Source: DASUNP01 sp963728545 (GTDB taxonomy: Bacteria > Acidobacteriota > Blastocatellia > UBA7656). From it: a DNA stretch of 64,000 bases. Shown here in pieces: positions 1 through 8,492 of this stretch (the stretch's first letter is position 1; every line of letters begins with the position of its first letter). The position numbers and the translations under genes were made by a program. The notes below the pieces were generated by a model. That model was not told where the DNA came from. It saw only the letters and a program-made list of their open reading frames with translations, and did not search any database. The stretch is taken from NCBI GenBank assembly GCA_963728545.1, contig CAVSKO010000002.1, forward strand, positions 3,472,001-3,536,000. The letters run 5' to 3'.

Positions 1-2
1 AA

Positions 3-1253
3 CTATCTGAGGTAAATTTTAGAAGGGTTGACCTAAGTAATGCGAATTTAAGCAATGCTGATTTAAGTAACTCTATTCTATCAGAAGCCAAGCTAGAAGG
101 AGCGAATCTCGTCAATGCAAAATTCAAATCTGCTAACCTTCGAGGCATAGATATGAGAAAAGCACTATTGTACGGCGCGAACTTTCAAAAGGCCGATCTG
201 AGTAGTGCTAATCTAAGACAGGTGAGTTTCTCTAATTGCAACATCAACTTTACTAAAGCAAGTTTTTGCAATGCTGATTTATCCGAAGCTGATTTTACAG
301 GTGAATACTTGATAGATGTCAATCTCAGCAATGCGCAGCTTTCATTCGCACGTCTTAATGGGGCTACGCTCGATAAATCAGTATTAACCGGAGCCATTCT
401 CAACAATGCCCAGCTCTATCAAGCCAAACTCCGGCTAGTGAATCTTGAGAAAGCCGACCTAAGCTTAGCTAATCTGTTATATGCAGATTTGAGCGGAGCT
501 TGCCTGCGTGAAGCAGACCTCAGAGCGGCAGACCTTAGCGGGGCAAATCTAAACGGGGCAGATGTCAGAGGGGCTAACCTGCAATTTGCGCGTTTGATCA
601 GAACTAACCTTGAAAATGCCAATATTAGTAACAGCCTGGTGTTTGGAACATCTACCTGGAATGTAACCATGAGCAATTCTGAGCAGTCTAACCTTGTTAT
701 TACTTTTGAGGACGAACCAATCATAAGGGTAGATCGCCTAGAAGTCGCGCAGTTCATCTATTTGCTCCTGAATAACCAGAATCTCCGCAATATCATCAAT
801 ACAGTAGCCAAAAAGGCTGTGCTAATATTGGGACGCTTCACTCCGAAGCGTAAAATGGTTCTAGAAGCAATTCGACAGGAGCTGCGTCGTCAGGAGTATA
901 TTCCGATCTTGTTTGACTTTGACATCCCTGAAACTCGTGATGTGACCGAGACTGTTACCCTTCTAGCACGCATGTCCCGTTTCATCATTGCTGATTTGAC
1001 AGAGCCAAGTAGCATACCAAAAGAATTGGAAGCCATTGTACCAACAGTTGCTGTGCCGGTGCGCCCCTTAATTGAGGATGATGGGAAGCCATATAGTATG
1101 TTCACCGATAATTGGAAATATGATTGGGTCTTGAAGGTGTATCCCTATAGTGAGCTTGCAGTGTTACTATCTACCTTTAGGGATCAAGTTATTGGTCCTG
1201 CGGAAACGAAAGCTGCCGAATTAGATAAGAAGAGACTGGAAGCTAGGACTTAA
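3..1253 (+). CDS. Pentapeptide-repeat protein with C-terminal TIR-like domain (5' partial)
   Basis: The reading frame is open from the first bases of the window, so the gene begins to the left; an internal ATG at 153 is only a fallback start. The N-terminal half consists of A(D/N)LXX pentapeptide repeats (e.g. ADLSGANLNGADVRGANL), which form a right-handed quadrilateral beta-helix. The last 150 or so residues (VLILGRFTPKRKMVLEAIRQ, then PILFDFDIPETRD and SRFIIADLTEPS) resemble TIR-like or nucleotide-binding domains found in bacterial conflict proteins. I infer a sensor-scaffold fused to a TIR-like effector. It is the only gene of its cassette and is followed 60 bp later by attC. The repeat assignment is firm; the C-terminal domain name is tentative. 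Confidence 0.8.
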   Translation, partial: LSEVNFRRVDLSNANLSNADLSNSILSEAKLEGANLVNAKFKSANLRGIDMRKALLYGANFQKADLSSANLRQVSFSNCNINFTKASFCNADLSEADFTGEYLIDVNLSNAQLSFARLNGATLDKSVLTGAILNNAQLYQAKLRLVNLEKADLSLANLLYADLSGACLREADLRAADLSGANLNGADVRGANLQFARLIRTNLENANISNSLVFGTSTWNVTMSNSEQSNLVITFEDEPIIRVDRLEVAQFIYLLLNNQNLRNIINTVAKKAVLILGRFTPKRKMVLEAIRQELRRQEYIPILFDFDIPETRDVTETVTLLARMSRFIIADLTEPSSIPKELEAIVPTVAVPVRPLIEDDGKPYSMFTDNWKYDWVLKVYPYSELAVLLSTFRDQVIGPAETKAAELDKKRLEART

Positions 1254-1313
1254 AATCTGTTTCACTACTGTTATATCAACGGCCTTATATCTAAAGCGGT
1301 AGCCGCAGGGCGC

Positions 1314-1405
1314 GCCTAACAATGTGTTTGACCGGAGCCGCCGAAGCGAGTTTCGTTTGCTTCGGCCAGTGTTACGCGGCGGCCCGGTCAACACGGGCGT
1401 TAGGC
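1314..1405 (+). repeat. attC site
   Basis: R'' GCCTAAC at 1314-1320 and R' GTTAGGC at 1399-1405 flank a GC-rich palindrome (GGAGCCGCCGAAGC / GCGGCGGCCCGG). Confidence 0.92.
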
Positions 1406-1427
1406 CGCTACGCGTGAGAGGAAAATT

Positions 1428-1853
1428 ATGAAAATGGAAAGAAGACTATATGCAGCTTTAATTGTTGCCTTAATCGCATTAACGAGTTCTTGCTCGCTAG
1501 GCAAAGGCAAAGAGCTTGGCGAAAGTGCCGCCGTTCAGTTCCATAATCAATTCAATGCGGGACAGTACAAAGAGATTTATAATCAGGCAGACGAGGGCTT
1601 TCGCAAGGCTGCAAAGGAATCAGATGTCATCGCTTTACTTGAAGCAGTTCGTAGAAAGCTTGGTACTGTAAAACAATCAAACCAGAATGGATGGAGTGTA
1701 AATTCTACACCCACAGGGACAACTGTAACTCTGCAATACAACACTGAATTCACAGAAGGCAACGCTACAGAGCAGTTCGTTTTTGTAGTGAGCGGCGATA
1801 AGGCAGTGCTTTACAAATATAATATTAATTCACCGCTATTGATTACTAAGTGA
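1428..1853 (+). CDS. Small lipoprotein (copy 1 of 2)
   Basis: A 141-residue protein of unknown function. Residues 1-23 form a lipoprotein signal with lipobox LTSSC, so the mature protein is probably a lipid-anchored envelope protein. The rest resembles DUF4019/DUF3887-like small periplasmic domains (AVQFHNQFNAGQYKEIYNQA pattern), which I state only as a likeness. A purine-rich GAGAGGAAAA lies just before the ATG. It is the only gene of cassette 1400-1981. The whole cassette recurs, apparently base for base, at 2715-3296, with three structured cassettes in between. Confidence 0.85.
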   Translation: MKMERRLYAALIVALIALTSSCSLGKGKELGESAAVQFHNQFNAGQYKEIYNQADEGFRKAAKESDVIALLEAVRRKLGTVKQSNQNGWSVNSTPTGTTVTLQYNTEFTEGNATEQFVFVVSGDKAVLYKYNINSPLLITK

Positions 1854-1894
1854 ACAGCCAGAGAATGAAGAAAGTGGCTTGATAGTTACACGCG

Positions 1895-1987
1895 GCCTAA
1901 CAACGGGATCAACCGGAGCCGCGCAAGCGAGTTTCGTATGATACCAGCAGTGTTACGTGCGCGGCCCGGTTATCCCAACCGTTATGC
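1895..1987 (+). repeat. attC site
   Basis: R'' GCCTAAC 1895-1901 and R' GTTATGC 1981-1987; the core is of the CCGGAGCCGCGCAAGC type. Confidence 0.92.
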
Positions 1988-2221
1988 CTCCTCAGCGAAA
2001 TGTGCTGATGGACCCGTCGCTGCGCCAAGTCGCGCTCGCGCCAGGAATACAGAGCAAGCCAAGGCGAGGGGAGAATAAGCACGGCGCGAGCGCGACAGAG
2101 CCCTGACAGGCACGGCGCAGCTAGATGGTTGGGCAGGCATAACAACCGCATGCAACGGAGGCCGCGAAGCACAGTTCGCATCAATGGCGAGTGCCGTTCG
2201 CGGCCCCGATAATGCGGAGCG
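1982..2221 (+). other. ORF-less structured cassette, family A
   Basis: First of the 53 family A/B cassettes. It has a P1 hairpin (TCAGC...GCTGA), outer stem P3 GCTGCGCC / GGCGCAGC and inner stem P4 GTCGCGCTCGCGCC / GGCGCGAGCGCGAC. Head is GGACCCGTC; apical insert is of the GAATAATCAGAG type, here two bases shorter; P5 is GAGCC-CTGACA-GGCAC with one mismatch. attC is 2137-2227. No ribosome-binding site or credible gene. Function unknown; a structured RNA or DNA element is inferred. Confidence 0.85.
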
Positions 2222-2467
2222 TTATGCCGCCTCAGCGAAGTGTGTTGATCGTCCCGACGCTGCGCTGAGTCGCGCTCGCGCCACAGATTAGCAGAAGCAA
2301 GCTAAGGCCAGGCAGGGCAGAATTAAGACGGCGCGAGCGCGACGGAGGCCTGCGGCCACGGCGCAGCTGTCTGGCAAGGCAGGCATAACAACCGCATGCA
2401 ACGGAGGCCGCGAAGCGAGTCTCGCATCAATGGCGAGTGCGGCTCGCGGCCCCGATAATGCGAGTCG
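2222..2467 (+). other. ORF-less structured cassette, family A
   Basis: Head CGTCCCGAC; apical insert of the GATTAGCAGAAG type; P5 stem GGCC-TGC-GGCC, which differs from the usual GCCC/GGGC yet stays paired. attC 2383-2473. Confidence 0.85.
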
Positions 2468-2714
2468 TTATGCCTCCTCAGCGAAGTGAGTTGATCGTCC
2501 CGACGCAGCGCCGAGTCGCGCTCGCGCCACAGATTAGCAGAAGCAAGCTAAGGCCAGGCAGGGCAGAATTAAGACGGCGCGAGCGCGACGGAGGCCTGCG
2601 GCCACGGCGCAGCTGTCTGGCAGAGCAGGCATAACAACCGCATCCAACGGAGGCCGCGAAGTGAGGTTCGTATGTTACAATCAGCACGGCTCGCGGCCCC
2701 GCTGATGCGGAGCG
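2468..2714 (+). other. ORF-less structured cassette, family A
   Basis: Near copy of the preceding cassette (GATTAGCAGAAG insert, GGCC-TGC-GGCC P5), but the 5' P3 arm is GCAGCGCC. attC 2629-2720. Confidence 0.85.
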
Positions 2715-2742
2715 TTAGGCCGCTACGCGTGAGAGGAAAATT

Positions 2743-3168
2743 ATGAAAATGGAAAGAAGACTATATGCAGCTTTAATTGTTGCCTTAATCGCATTAACGA
2801 GTTCTTGCTCGCTAGGCAAAGGCAAAGAGCTTGGCGAAAGTGCCGCCGTTCAGTTCCATAATCAATTCAATGCGGGACAGTACAAAGAGATTTATAATCA
2901 GGCAGACGAGGGCTTTCGCAAGGCTGCAAAGGAATCAGATGTCATCGCTTTACTTGAAGCAGTTCGTAGAAAGCTTGGTACTGTAAAACAATCAAACCAG
3001 AATGGATGGAGTGTAAATTCTACACCCACAGGGACAACTGTAACTCTGCAATACAACACTGAATTCACAGAAGGCAACGCTACAGAGCAGTTCGTTTTTG
3101 TAGTGAGCGGCGATAAGGCAGTGCTTTACAAATATAATATTAATTCACCGCTATTGATTACTAAGTGA
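2743..3168 (+). CDS. Small lipoprotein (copy 2 of 2)
   Basis: The protein is identical to that of 1428-1853, including the LTSSC lipobox, and the flanks and attC also match over the whole cassette 2715-3296. The duplication is therefore of the cassette unit and recent. Such a pair can arise by re-insertion of an excised circle copied from a sister array or by homologous recombination. Function unknown. Confidence 0.85.
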   Translation: MKMERRLYAALIVALIALTSSCSLGKGKELGESAAVQFHNQFNAGQYKEIYNQADEGFRKAAKESDVIALLEAVRRKLGTVKQSNQNGWSVNSTPTGTTVTLQYNTEFTEGNATEQFVFVVSGDKAVLYKYNINSPLLITK

Positions 3169-3209
3169 ACAGCCAGAGAATGAAGAAAGTGGCTTGATAG
3201 TTACACGCG

Positions 3210-3302
3210 GCCTAACAACGGGATCAACCGGAGCCGCGCAAGCGAGTTTCGTATGATACCAGCAGTGTTACGTGCGCGGCCCGGTTATCCCAACCGTTAG
3301 AC
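3210..3302 (+). repeat. attC site
   Basis: R'' GCCTAAC 3210-3216, R' GTTAGAC 3296-3302; same core as the site at 1895. Confidence 0.92.
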
Positions 3303-3585
3303 GCACAACACTTGAAAGAGAGACAATGCCCTGATAATCAGCAGCAAAGAAGCTCCGCTTATCTACACGGTCCTAATTCCCGCCGCCGCGCCCAACCGCG
3401 CTCGCGCTAGGCTGAGACGATGGTTGTGCGATGCCCACTCCCTTCGGTCGTGCGAACGCGGCGGGCCAGAGGCCGGGGCGCGGCTTATTACAGGGTGCGT
3501 CTAACAAACGCATTCAATGGAGCGCGGCGAGCGAGTTTCGCATGAATCCATCAGTGTTGTGCGCCGCGCCCACTGATGCGTGGCG
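3297..3585 (+). other. ORF-less structured cassette, family C (copy 1 of 4)
   Basis: A 289-bp cassette with no credible gene. Outer stem GCCGCGCCC 3385-3393 pairs with GGGCGCGGC 3476-3484 (9 bp). Inner stem CCGCGCTCGC 3396-3405 pairs with GCGAACGCGG 3452-3461 (one mismatch). A 3' hairpin GGCC-AGA-GGCC (3464-3474) sits just before the closing strand. This is the family A stem order with different sequence. attC is 3499-3591. Copies at 37668, 45599 and 50965 appear identical. Confidence 0.85.
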
Positions 3586-3829
3586 TTATGCCTCCTCAGC
3601 GAAACGTGCTGATTATCTGGTCGCTGCGCCGAGTCGCGCTCGCGCCACAGATAGCCAGATGCAGACAAGGACAGACGTGATGCAAACACGGCGCGAGCGC
3701 GACAGTGCCCTTTCGGGCACGGCGCAGCTAGATGGCAGGGCAGGCATAACAACCGCATCCAACGGAGGCCGCGAAGCGCAGTTCGTATGGTTCGACGAGT
3801 GCGGCTCGCGGCCCCGATAATGCGCAGCG
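3586..3829 (+). other. ORF-less structured cassette, family A
   Basis: Head TTATCTGGTC; apical insert of the GATAGCCAGATG type; perfect P5 GTGCCC-TTTC-GGGCAC. attC 3744-3835. It matches the cassette at 34192-34435. Confidence 0.85.
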
Positions 3830-4073
3830 TTATACCTGCCTAGCGAAATGTGCTGATGGACTGGCCGCTGCGCCAAGTCGTGCTCGCGCCACAGAAGGAC
3901 AGATGCAAGCCAAGGCGAGGGGAGAATAAGCACGGCGCGAGCGCGACAGTGCCCTGACGGGCACGGCGCAGCTAATTTGCTGGGCAGGCATAACAACCGC
4001 ATGCAACGGAGGCCGCGAAGCAAGTTTCGTATGTTACAATCAGTGCGGCTCGCGGCCCCGATAATGCGCAGCG
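3830..4073 (+). other. ORF-less structured cassette, family A
   Basis: Begins TTATACCTGCC; head GGACTGGCC; insert of the GAAGGACAGATG type; P5 GTGCCC-TGAC-GGGCAC. attC 3988-4079. Confidence 0.85.
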
Positions 4074-4317
4074 TTATGCCGCCACAGCGAAGTGTGTTGA
4101 TATACCCGACGCTGCGCCAAGTCGCGCCCGCGCCACAGATCGGCAGAAGCAAGCTAATGCGAGGGCAGAACAAGCACGGCGCGAGCGCGACAGTGCCCTG
4201 TCGGGCACGGCGCAGCTAATTTGCAGAGCAGGCATAACAAGCGCATGCAACGGAGGCCGCGAAGTGAGGTTCGTATGATAGAATCAGCACGGCTCGCGGC
4301 CCCGATAATGCGCAGCG
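4074..4317 (+). other. ORF-less structured cassette, family A
   Basis: Head TATACCCGAC; insert of the GATCGGCAGAAG type. P3 is 4111-4118 / 4209-4216; P4 is 4121-4134 / 4178-4191 with one C-A mismatch; P5 is GTGCCC-TGTC-GGGCAC (4193-4208). attC 4232-4323. Confidence 0.87.
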
Positions 4318-4356
4318 TTAGGCAGCTTTGGAAGCCCCTATACGAAAGGAGACAAT

Positions 4357-5115
4357 ATGAGCTTCTGGAAAAAAATCTTTGGACTCTCAGGCGAATCATC
4401 GCCCCCATCAATTGCTCTCTCACAGCCGCCTCCACCGATAGCTTCATCACTACCGCCGTCAACGCCGCAGCAAGACAAAGCAACGGAGATGGTTTCTTGG
4501 GAAGGTATGCCATGTATCGGTAAGCCCTTTCTAATGCAGCAAGCGGAACCGCTTCTAGAACAAAACGAGGAGATGTTTCAACAACTCGGTATGTCTCTAA
4601 GTGGAACTACTCTTATATTCAAGCCGGAGGACATAGTAGACCGAGCATGTGCGTGGAACGTCCCCACATTTTACGTACTTGAGGACAAAGCGTGCTGTTT
4701 TCTAAAGGCAAACTCGCTATCTCAGGAAGTGACAAGCTCCCTCAGGGATAGCATTGCTCAAGACAGAGTGACATTGACTGCAACATTTTATGGGTTGCGC
4801 ACATTCCCAATTGTAGCTCTTCTCCTTCAAGTCCCCATAAGTGACCGTGTGATATACCTCGAAGCTGTTCCCGATCTTACACAAGCAGACATTCGGGACT
4901 GTTTGGACATTCTTCTGAAGACAGGAAGGGGTACGTTTTACTTTTTTACTGGCGAACCACCGCAACTGTTGGCGCAAGGCCAATTCTCAGTCGAATTGAT
5001 AAACGATTTGCGGAAGTGCTTAGATCAAGCCGCAACCCACTACAGGAGCATTAGTCTGAATGAATTGAACTACCTAGCTGCTACACAAGAGTACTTCCGG
5101 ACAACGCCTCTTTAA
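4357..5115 (+). CDS. Hypothetical protein, 252 aa
   Basis: I do not recognise this protein. A strong AAAGGAG precedes the ATG. Residues 1-45 are low complexity (Ser/Pro rich, QPPPPIASSLPPST) and look like a disordered linker. The remaining 200 residues form a mixed alpha/beta globular domain (SGTTLIFKPEDIVDRACAWN, TATFYGLRTFPIVALLLQVP) with no signal peptide or membrane segment, so it is probably cytosolic. It is the sole gene of cassette 4318-5210 and stops 9 bp before attC. Confidence 0.75.
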   Translation: MSFWKKIFGLSGESSPPSIALSQPPPPIASSLPPSTPQQDKATEMVSWEGMPCIGKPFLMQQAEPLLEQNEEMFQQLGMSLSGTTLIFKPEDIVDRACAWNVPTFYVLEDKACCFLKANSLSQEVTSSLRDSIAQDRVTLTATFYGLRTFPIVALLLQVPISDRVIYLEAVPDLTQADIRDCLDILLKTGRGTFYFFTGEPPQLLAQGQFSVELINDLRKCLDQAATHYRSISLNELNYLAATQEYFRTTPL

Positions 5116-5124
5116 ATGATCGCT

Positions 5125-5216
5125 GCCTAACAACGGGATCGACCGGAGCGCGCGAAGCGGATTTCATATCGTTCCACCAGTGCCGCTCGCGCGCCCGGTC
5201 ATCCCAATCGTTAGGC
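5125..5216 (+). repeat. attC site
   Basis: R'' GCCTAAC 5125-5131, R' GTTAGGC 5210-5216; core GGAGCGCGCGAAGCGG. Confidence 0.92.
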
Positions 5217-5248
5217 CAACTAAATAACCCGTTCGTACTGGTGAGCTT

Positions 5249-5596
5249 ATGAAAAATGAAGACCATCAATTTCCACACGAACTGAACTCAGTGCTACAGC
5301 GACACGCCGCTTTAACCGTTGAACGAGAAAGGCTCCGCCGTGATCTACAAACCAGAAACGAGGAGTTTACTAGACAATTGCGGATATTAGGGCCACTAAT
5401 TCTTGCTCTCATACCGATAAGAATATATGAGTATCTCAAAGCACTAAATCCGGTGAGCTTGTTTATTGATTCCGTGTTCATTGCAGTTATAGTCGTTGAT
5501 TTGCTGATAATGTGGCGTCGGATTGTTAAGGCAAAGAGGCGCTTGAAAGATTGGGTGAGTATAGCTAAGGAAGTTGGTTTGATCGATATGGATTAA
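5249..5596 (+). CDS. Small membrane protein with coiled coil, 115 aa
   Basis: Residues 10-45 are charged and helical (ERERLRRDLQTRNEEF), suggesting a short coiled coil. Two hydrophobic stretches follow: LGPLILALIPIRIYEYL and LFIDSVFIAVIVVDLLIMW. They predict a two-pass inner-membrane hairpin with both ends in the cytoplasm. No family recognised. It is the sole gene of its cassette, whose attC starts about 60 bp after the stop. Confidence 0.7.
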   Translation: MKNEDHQFPHELNSVLQRHAALTVERERLRRDLQTRNEEFTRQLRILGPLILALIPIRIYEYLKALNPVSLFIDSVFIAVIVVDLLIMWRRIVKAKRRLKDWVSIAKEVGLIDMD

Positions 5597-5657
5597 CTTG
5601 GCTATGGCGAATAGGTTTATAGTGTCTGCCTATCATTAGGATGATGGTATCAAGTTG

Positions 5658-5750
5658 GCCTAACAAGTCGTTCGACCGGAGCGCGTGAATTGCGATTCGT
5701 ATGATTGCCTTCAGTGCCGCTCACGCGCCCGGTCAACTCGGTCGTTATAC
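5658..5750 (+). repeat. attC site
   Basis: R'' GCCTAAC 5658-5664, R' GTTATAC 5744-5750. Confidence 0.92.
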
Positions 5751-5989
5751 CTGCCTAGCGAAATGTGCTGATGGACTGGCCGCTGCGCCAAGTCGCGCTC
5801 GCGCCACAGAAGATCAGATGCAAGCTAATGCGAGGTACAGAGCTAATACGGCGCGAGCGCGACGGTACCCTGACGGGCACGGCGCAGCTAATTTGCTGGG
5901 CAGGCATAACAACCGCATGCAACGGAGGCCGCGAAGCAAGTTTCGCATGTTACAATCAATACCTCTCGCGGCCCCGATAATGCGGAGCG
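5745..5989 (+). other. ORF-less structured cassette, family A
   Basis: TTATACCTGCC start, GGACTGGCC head, GAAGATCAGATG insert, P5 GGTACCC-TGAC-GGGCAC (one mismatch). attC 5904-5995. Confidence 0.85.
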
Positions 5990-6233
5990 TTATACCTGCC
6001 TAGCGAAATGTGCTGATGGACTGGCCGCTGCGCCAAGTCGCGCTCGCGCCACAGAAGATCAGATGCAAGCTAATGCGAGGTGCAGAGCCAATACGGCGCG
6101 AGCGCGACGGTGCCCTGACGGGCACGGCGCAGCTATCTAGCAGGGCAGGCATAACAACCGCATCCAACGGAGGCCGCGAAGCAAGTTTCGCATCAAAGGC
6201 GAGTGCGGCTCGCGGCCCCGATAATGCGGAGCG
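5990..6233 (+). other. ORF-less structured cassette, family A
   Basis: Near copy of the preceding cassette; P5 is GTGCCC-TGAC-GGGCAC, restoring the pair broken there. attC 6149-6239. Confidence 0.85.
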
Positions 6234-6479
6234 TTATGCCGCCACAGCGAAGTGTGTAGATATACCCGACGCTGCGCTGAGTCGCGCTCGCGCCACATCA
6301 TAGCCAACTGCTAGTTGAGGCCACGCCTGCAACAATCACGGCGCGAGCGCGACAGTGCCCTGTCGGGCACGGCGCAGCTAATTTGCTGGGCAGGCATAAC
6401 AACCGCATGCAACGGAGGCCGCGAAGCAAGTTTCGCATGTTACAATCAATACCTCTCGCGGCCCCGATAATGCGGAGCG
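6234..6479 (+). other. ORF-less structured cassette, family A (clean example of the fold)
   Basis: P3 GCTGCGCT 6271-6278 pairs with GGCGCAGC 6371-6378. P4 GTCGCGCTCGCGCC 6281-6294 pairs perfectly with 6340-6353. P5 GTGCCC-TGTC-GGGCAC is 6355-6370. Only one or two bases separate the stems, giving a three-way junction. The apical insert is of the CATCATAGCCAAC type and contains the small hairpin CAACTGCTAGTTG. attC 6394-6485. Confidence 0.88.
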
Positions 6480-6568
6480 TTAGACCCACTGAACAAGTAC
6501 CCCGATAATTCATCAATCTCTGACTTTCAAGTTTGTTCATGCTATTATTTGCTTTGCGAGGTTGCATT

Positions 6569-7126
6569 ATGACTACTAAAGCCAGAGCCACTATTGAGGA
6601 CCTTTACAATGTCCCAGAAAACGCTAAAGCTGAAATTGTTGATGGAGAACTTGTACTGATGTCACCAACCGGAGGCGACCCAGGTTATGCAGGTGATGAA
6701 GTCTTTGTCTCTCTGCGAGAATTTGCACGCAGAACGAAGATAGGGCGCGCTGTCGGAGATAACAAAGCATTTCGTGTAAACCTGCCAAATCGTGAATCTT
6801 TCAGTCCTGATGCCGCATTCTACGTCGGACCCAATCCACAGATGAAGTTTTATGAAGGAGCACCTATCTTGGCCGTCGAGGTTAGAAGCGAGAATGATTA
6901 TGGACCGAGGGCTGAAGAGAAAATAGCTCAGAAGCGCGCCGATTATTTTGCTGCGGGTACGCTCGTTATGTGGGACGTAGACCTACTCAGCCCCGATGTC
7001 ATTAGGTCCTATGGCGCAGATGATCCAGACACCCCAAAGATATTTCGTCGTGGGGAGATAGCTGACGCTGAACCAGCTTTGCCGGGATGGAGATTTCCGG
7101 TCAACAGCCTGTTCGAGGAAGAATAA
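6569..7126 (+). CDS. Uma2-family (DUF820) nuclease-fold protein
   Basis: A 185-residue Uma2 protein, a PD-(D/E)XK-like fold whose cellular role is not settled; the family is expanded in cyanobacteria and some soil phyla. Visible family features are the N-terminal TIEDLYNVPENAKAEIVDGE, the central PDAAFYVGPNPQ with the metal-binding Asp, and LAVEVRSENDYG with the catalytic Glu. I chose ATG 6569 because GAGG lies close upstream and family similarity begins there; an earlier in-frame ATG at 6533 has no such site. Sole gene of cassette 6480-7241. It is unlike the duplicated Uma2 at 33059. Confidence 0.85.
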   Translation: MTTKARATIEDLYNVPENAKAEIVDGELVLMSPTGGDPGYAGDEVFVSLREFARRTKIGRAVGDNKAFRVNLPNRESFSPDAAFYVGPNPQMKFYEGAPILAVEVRSENDYGPRAEEKIAQKRADYFAAGTLVMWDVDLLSPDVIRSYGADDPDTPKIFRRGEIADAEPALPGWRFPVNSLFEEE

Positions 7127-7154
7127 TCCAAGAGTTGCGGCTACGATGAAGTGG

Positions 7155-7247
7155 GTCTAACAAGCACATGCACCGGAGCGGCGATAGCGGATTTCGCATG
7201 TTTCCATCAGTGGGCTCATCGCCGCCCGGTGATGTGGGTCGTTATGC
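7155..7247 (+). repeat. attC site
   Basis: R'' GTCTAAC 7155-7161, R' GTTATGC 7241-7247; core GGAGCGGCGATAGCGG, as in the site at 50304. Confidence 0.92.
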
Positions 7248-7486
7248 CGCCACAGCGAAGTGAGTTGATCGTCCCGACGCTGCGCCAAGTCGCGCTCGCG
7301 CCACATCATAGCCAACTGCTAGTTGAGGCACGCCTGCAACAATCACGGCGCGAGCGCGACAGAGCCCTGACAGGCACGGCGCAGCTAATTTGCAGGGCAG
7401 GCATAACAACCGCATGCAACGGAGGCCGCGAAGCAAGCGCCGTATGATAGAATCAGCACGGCTCGCGGCCCCGATAATGCGCAGCG
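7242..7486 (+). other. ORF-less structured cassette, family A
   Basis: Head CGTCCCGAC; CATCATAGCCAAC insert with a one-base deletion; P5 GAGCC-CTGACA-GGCAC. attC 7401-7492. Confidence 0.85.
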
Positions 7487-7515
7487 TTAGATGCCTGCAG
7501 CTCAACCAGCCTCTA

Positions 7516-7524
7516 TGATATAAT
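7516..7524 (+). promoter_or_regulatory. Extended -10 promoter of a TA cassette
   Basis: TGATATAAT (TGN plus perfect TATAAT, hexamer 7519-7524) lies 20 bp before the antitoxin ATG. There is no clear -35, as expected for an extended -10. The cassette therefore carries its own promoter. Confidence 0.6.
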
Positions 7525-7544
7525 GCCCAGCGAAGGAGTTCCGT

Positions 7545-7772
7545 ATGACGACGAAGGAACTGATACAAGCCGAGATTGATCAGGTCAGCGAGGACGACTT
7601 GGACGAACTGTACAAACTTGTGAAGGACTTCACCCAATCAAAGCAACAGAGCCCAAAACAAAGCCTTATGTCAAAACTGAGAAGCATCAAAATAGATGCA
7701 CCGGAGGATTTCTCTACTAACTTCGATCTATATCTAAGCGGAGAAAACCGTGCCGAACCGGATATTCATTGA
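7545..7772 (+). CDS. Putative antitoxin of a PIN toxin pair, 75 aa
   Basis: A small acidic protein (MTTKELIQAEIDQVSEDDLD) with two helices and a disordered C-terminus. Its GGAG site is 7 bases before the ATG. It overlaps the GTG start of the following PIN-domain gene (7750), the usual layout of VapBC-type pairs in which the antitoxin is first and translation is coupled. No specific DNA-binding family recognised. Because the partner toxin reads as frameshifted, this antitoxin may now lack an active toxin. Confidence 0.7.
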   Translation: MTTKELIQAEIDQVSEDDLDELYKLVKDFTQSKQQSPKQSLMSKLRSIKIDAPEDFSTNFDLYLSGENRAEPDIH

Positions 7773-8167
7773 CACTTTGTTTGTAGTTGCCCTAATTAAC
7801 CCGCGTGATCAGCACCATGCCCAAGGCTACAGAGTTGGCCGCCAAATATGAAAACCAGCCATTTCTAGTCTCAGATGCAGTATTGCTTGAGATCGGCAAT
7901 GGACTAGCTCGCAATTACAAACAGGAAGCAATAGAGATCATCGAAGGTTTCTTCGATTCTGAAGAAGTAGAGATAGTACGACTTACACCAGAACTTTTCG
8001 AGCGAGCTTTTGACCTATATAAGAAGTACAAAGATAAAGACTGGGGGCTAATAGACTGCATATCATTCATAGTGATGACGGAGGCAGGCGTAAACCAAGC
8101 ATTAACTTTCGATCAACATTTTGAACAAGCTGGTTTTGAGGCTCTGATGGCCAGTGACGGCATCTAA
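7750..8167 (+). pseudogene. PIN-domain toxin (VapC-like), frameshifted
   Basis: From GTG 7750 the frame reads a PIN N-terminus (RIFIDTLFVVALINPRDQHH), then runs to a stop. The frame one base further on continues at about 7820 with KATELAAKYENQPFLVSDAV and the rest of a PIN domain to TAA 8165-8167. The joined product aligns end to end with the intact PIN protein at 25107 (shared KDKEW/KDKDW, LVDC/LIDC and DRHFEQ/DQHFEQ). PIN acidic residues are present in both parts. A one-base insertion or two-base deletion near 7816-7826, or a sequencing error, explains it. The stop codon lies within the R'' box of attC. Confidence 0.8.
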
Positions 8168-8254
8168 CAAACGCATGCAGTGGAGCGCGGCGAGCGAGTT
8201 TCGTATGGTTCCCTGAGTGTTACGCGCCGCGCCCACTGATGCGAGGCGTTATGC
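8162..8254 (+). repeat. attC site
   Basis: R'' ATCTAAC 8162-8168 is complementary to this cassette's own first bases (TTAGAT at 7487); R' GTTATGC 8248-8254. Confidence 0.92.
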
Positions 8255-8492
8255 CGCCACAGCGAAGTGTGTTGATCGTCCCGACGCTGCGCCGAGTCGC
8301 GCTCGCGCCACAGATAGCCAGATGCAGACAAGGACAGACGTGATGCAAACACGGCGCGAGCGCGACAGTGTCCTTTCGGGCACGGCGCAGCTAGATGGCA
8401 GGGCAGGCATAACAACCGCATCCAACGGAGGCCGCGAAGCGCAGTTCGTATGGTTCGACGAGTGCGGCTCGCGGCCCCGATAATGCGCAGCG
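8249..8492 (+). other. ORF-less structured cassette, family A
   Basis: Head CGTCCCGAC; GATAGCCAGATG insert; P5 GTGTCC-TTTC-GGGCAC, where C to T keeps a G-U pair. attC 8407-8498. Confidence 0.85.

Noticed and set aside
1982..2060. Hammerhead-ribozyme-like GAAA and CTGATG bases in the family A head
   Set aside because: The order and spacing of the core do not fit a hammerhead and other copies have GAAGTGTGTTGATC, which would destroy it.
1982..4320. Many overlapping open frames on both strands of the family A cassettes (e.g. ATG at the TTATGCC start, and - strand frames reading MRLLCLP...)
   Set aside because: They lack ribosome-binding sites, shift frame between copies because apical inserts differ in length, are absent in cassettes starting TTATAC, and arise from GC-rich palindromes that are open on both strands.
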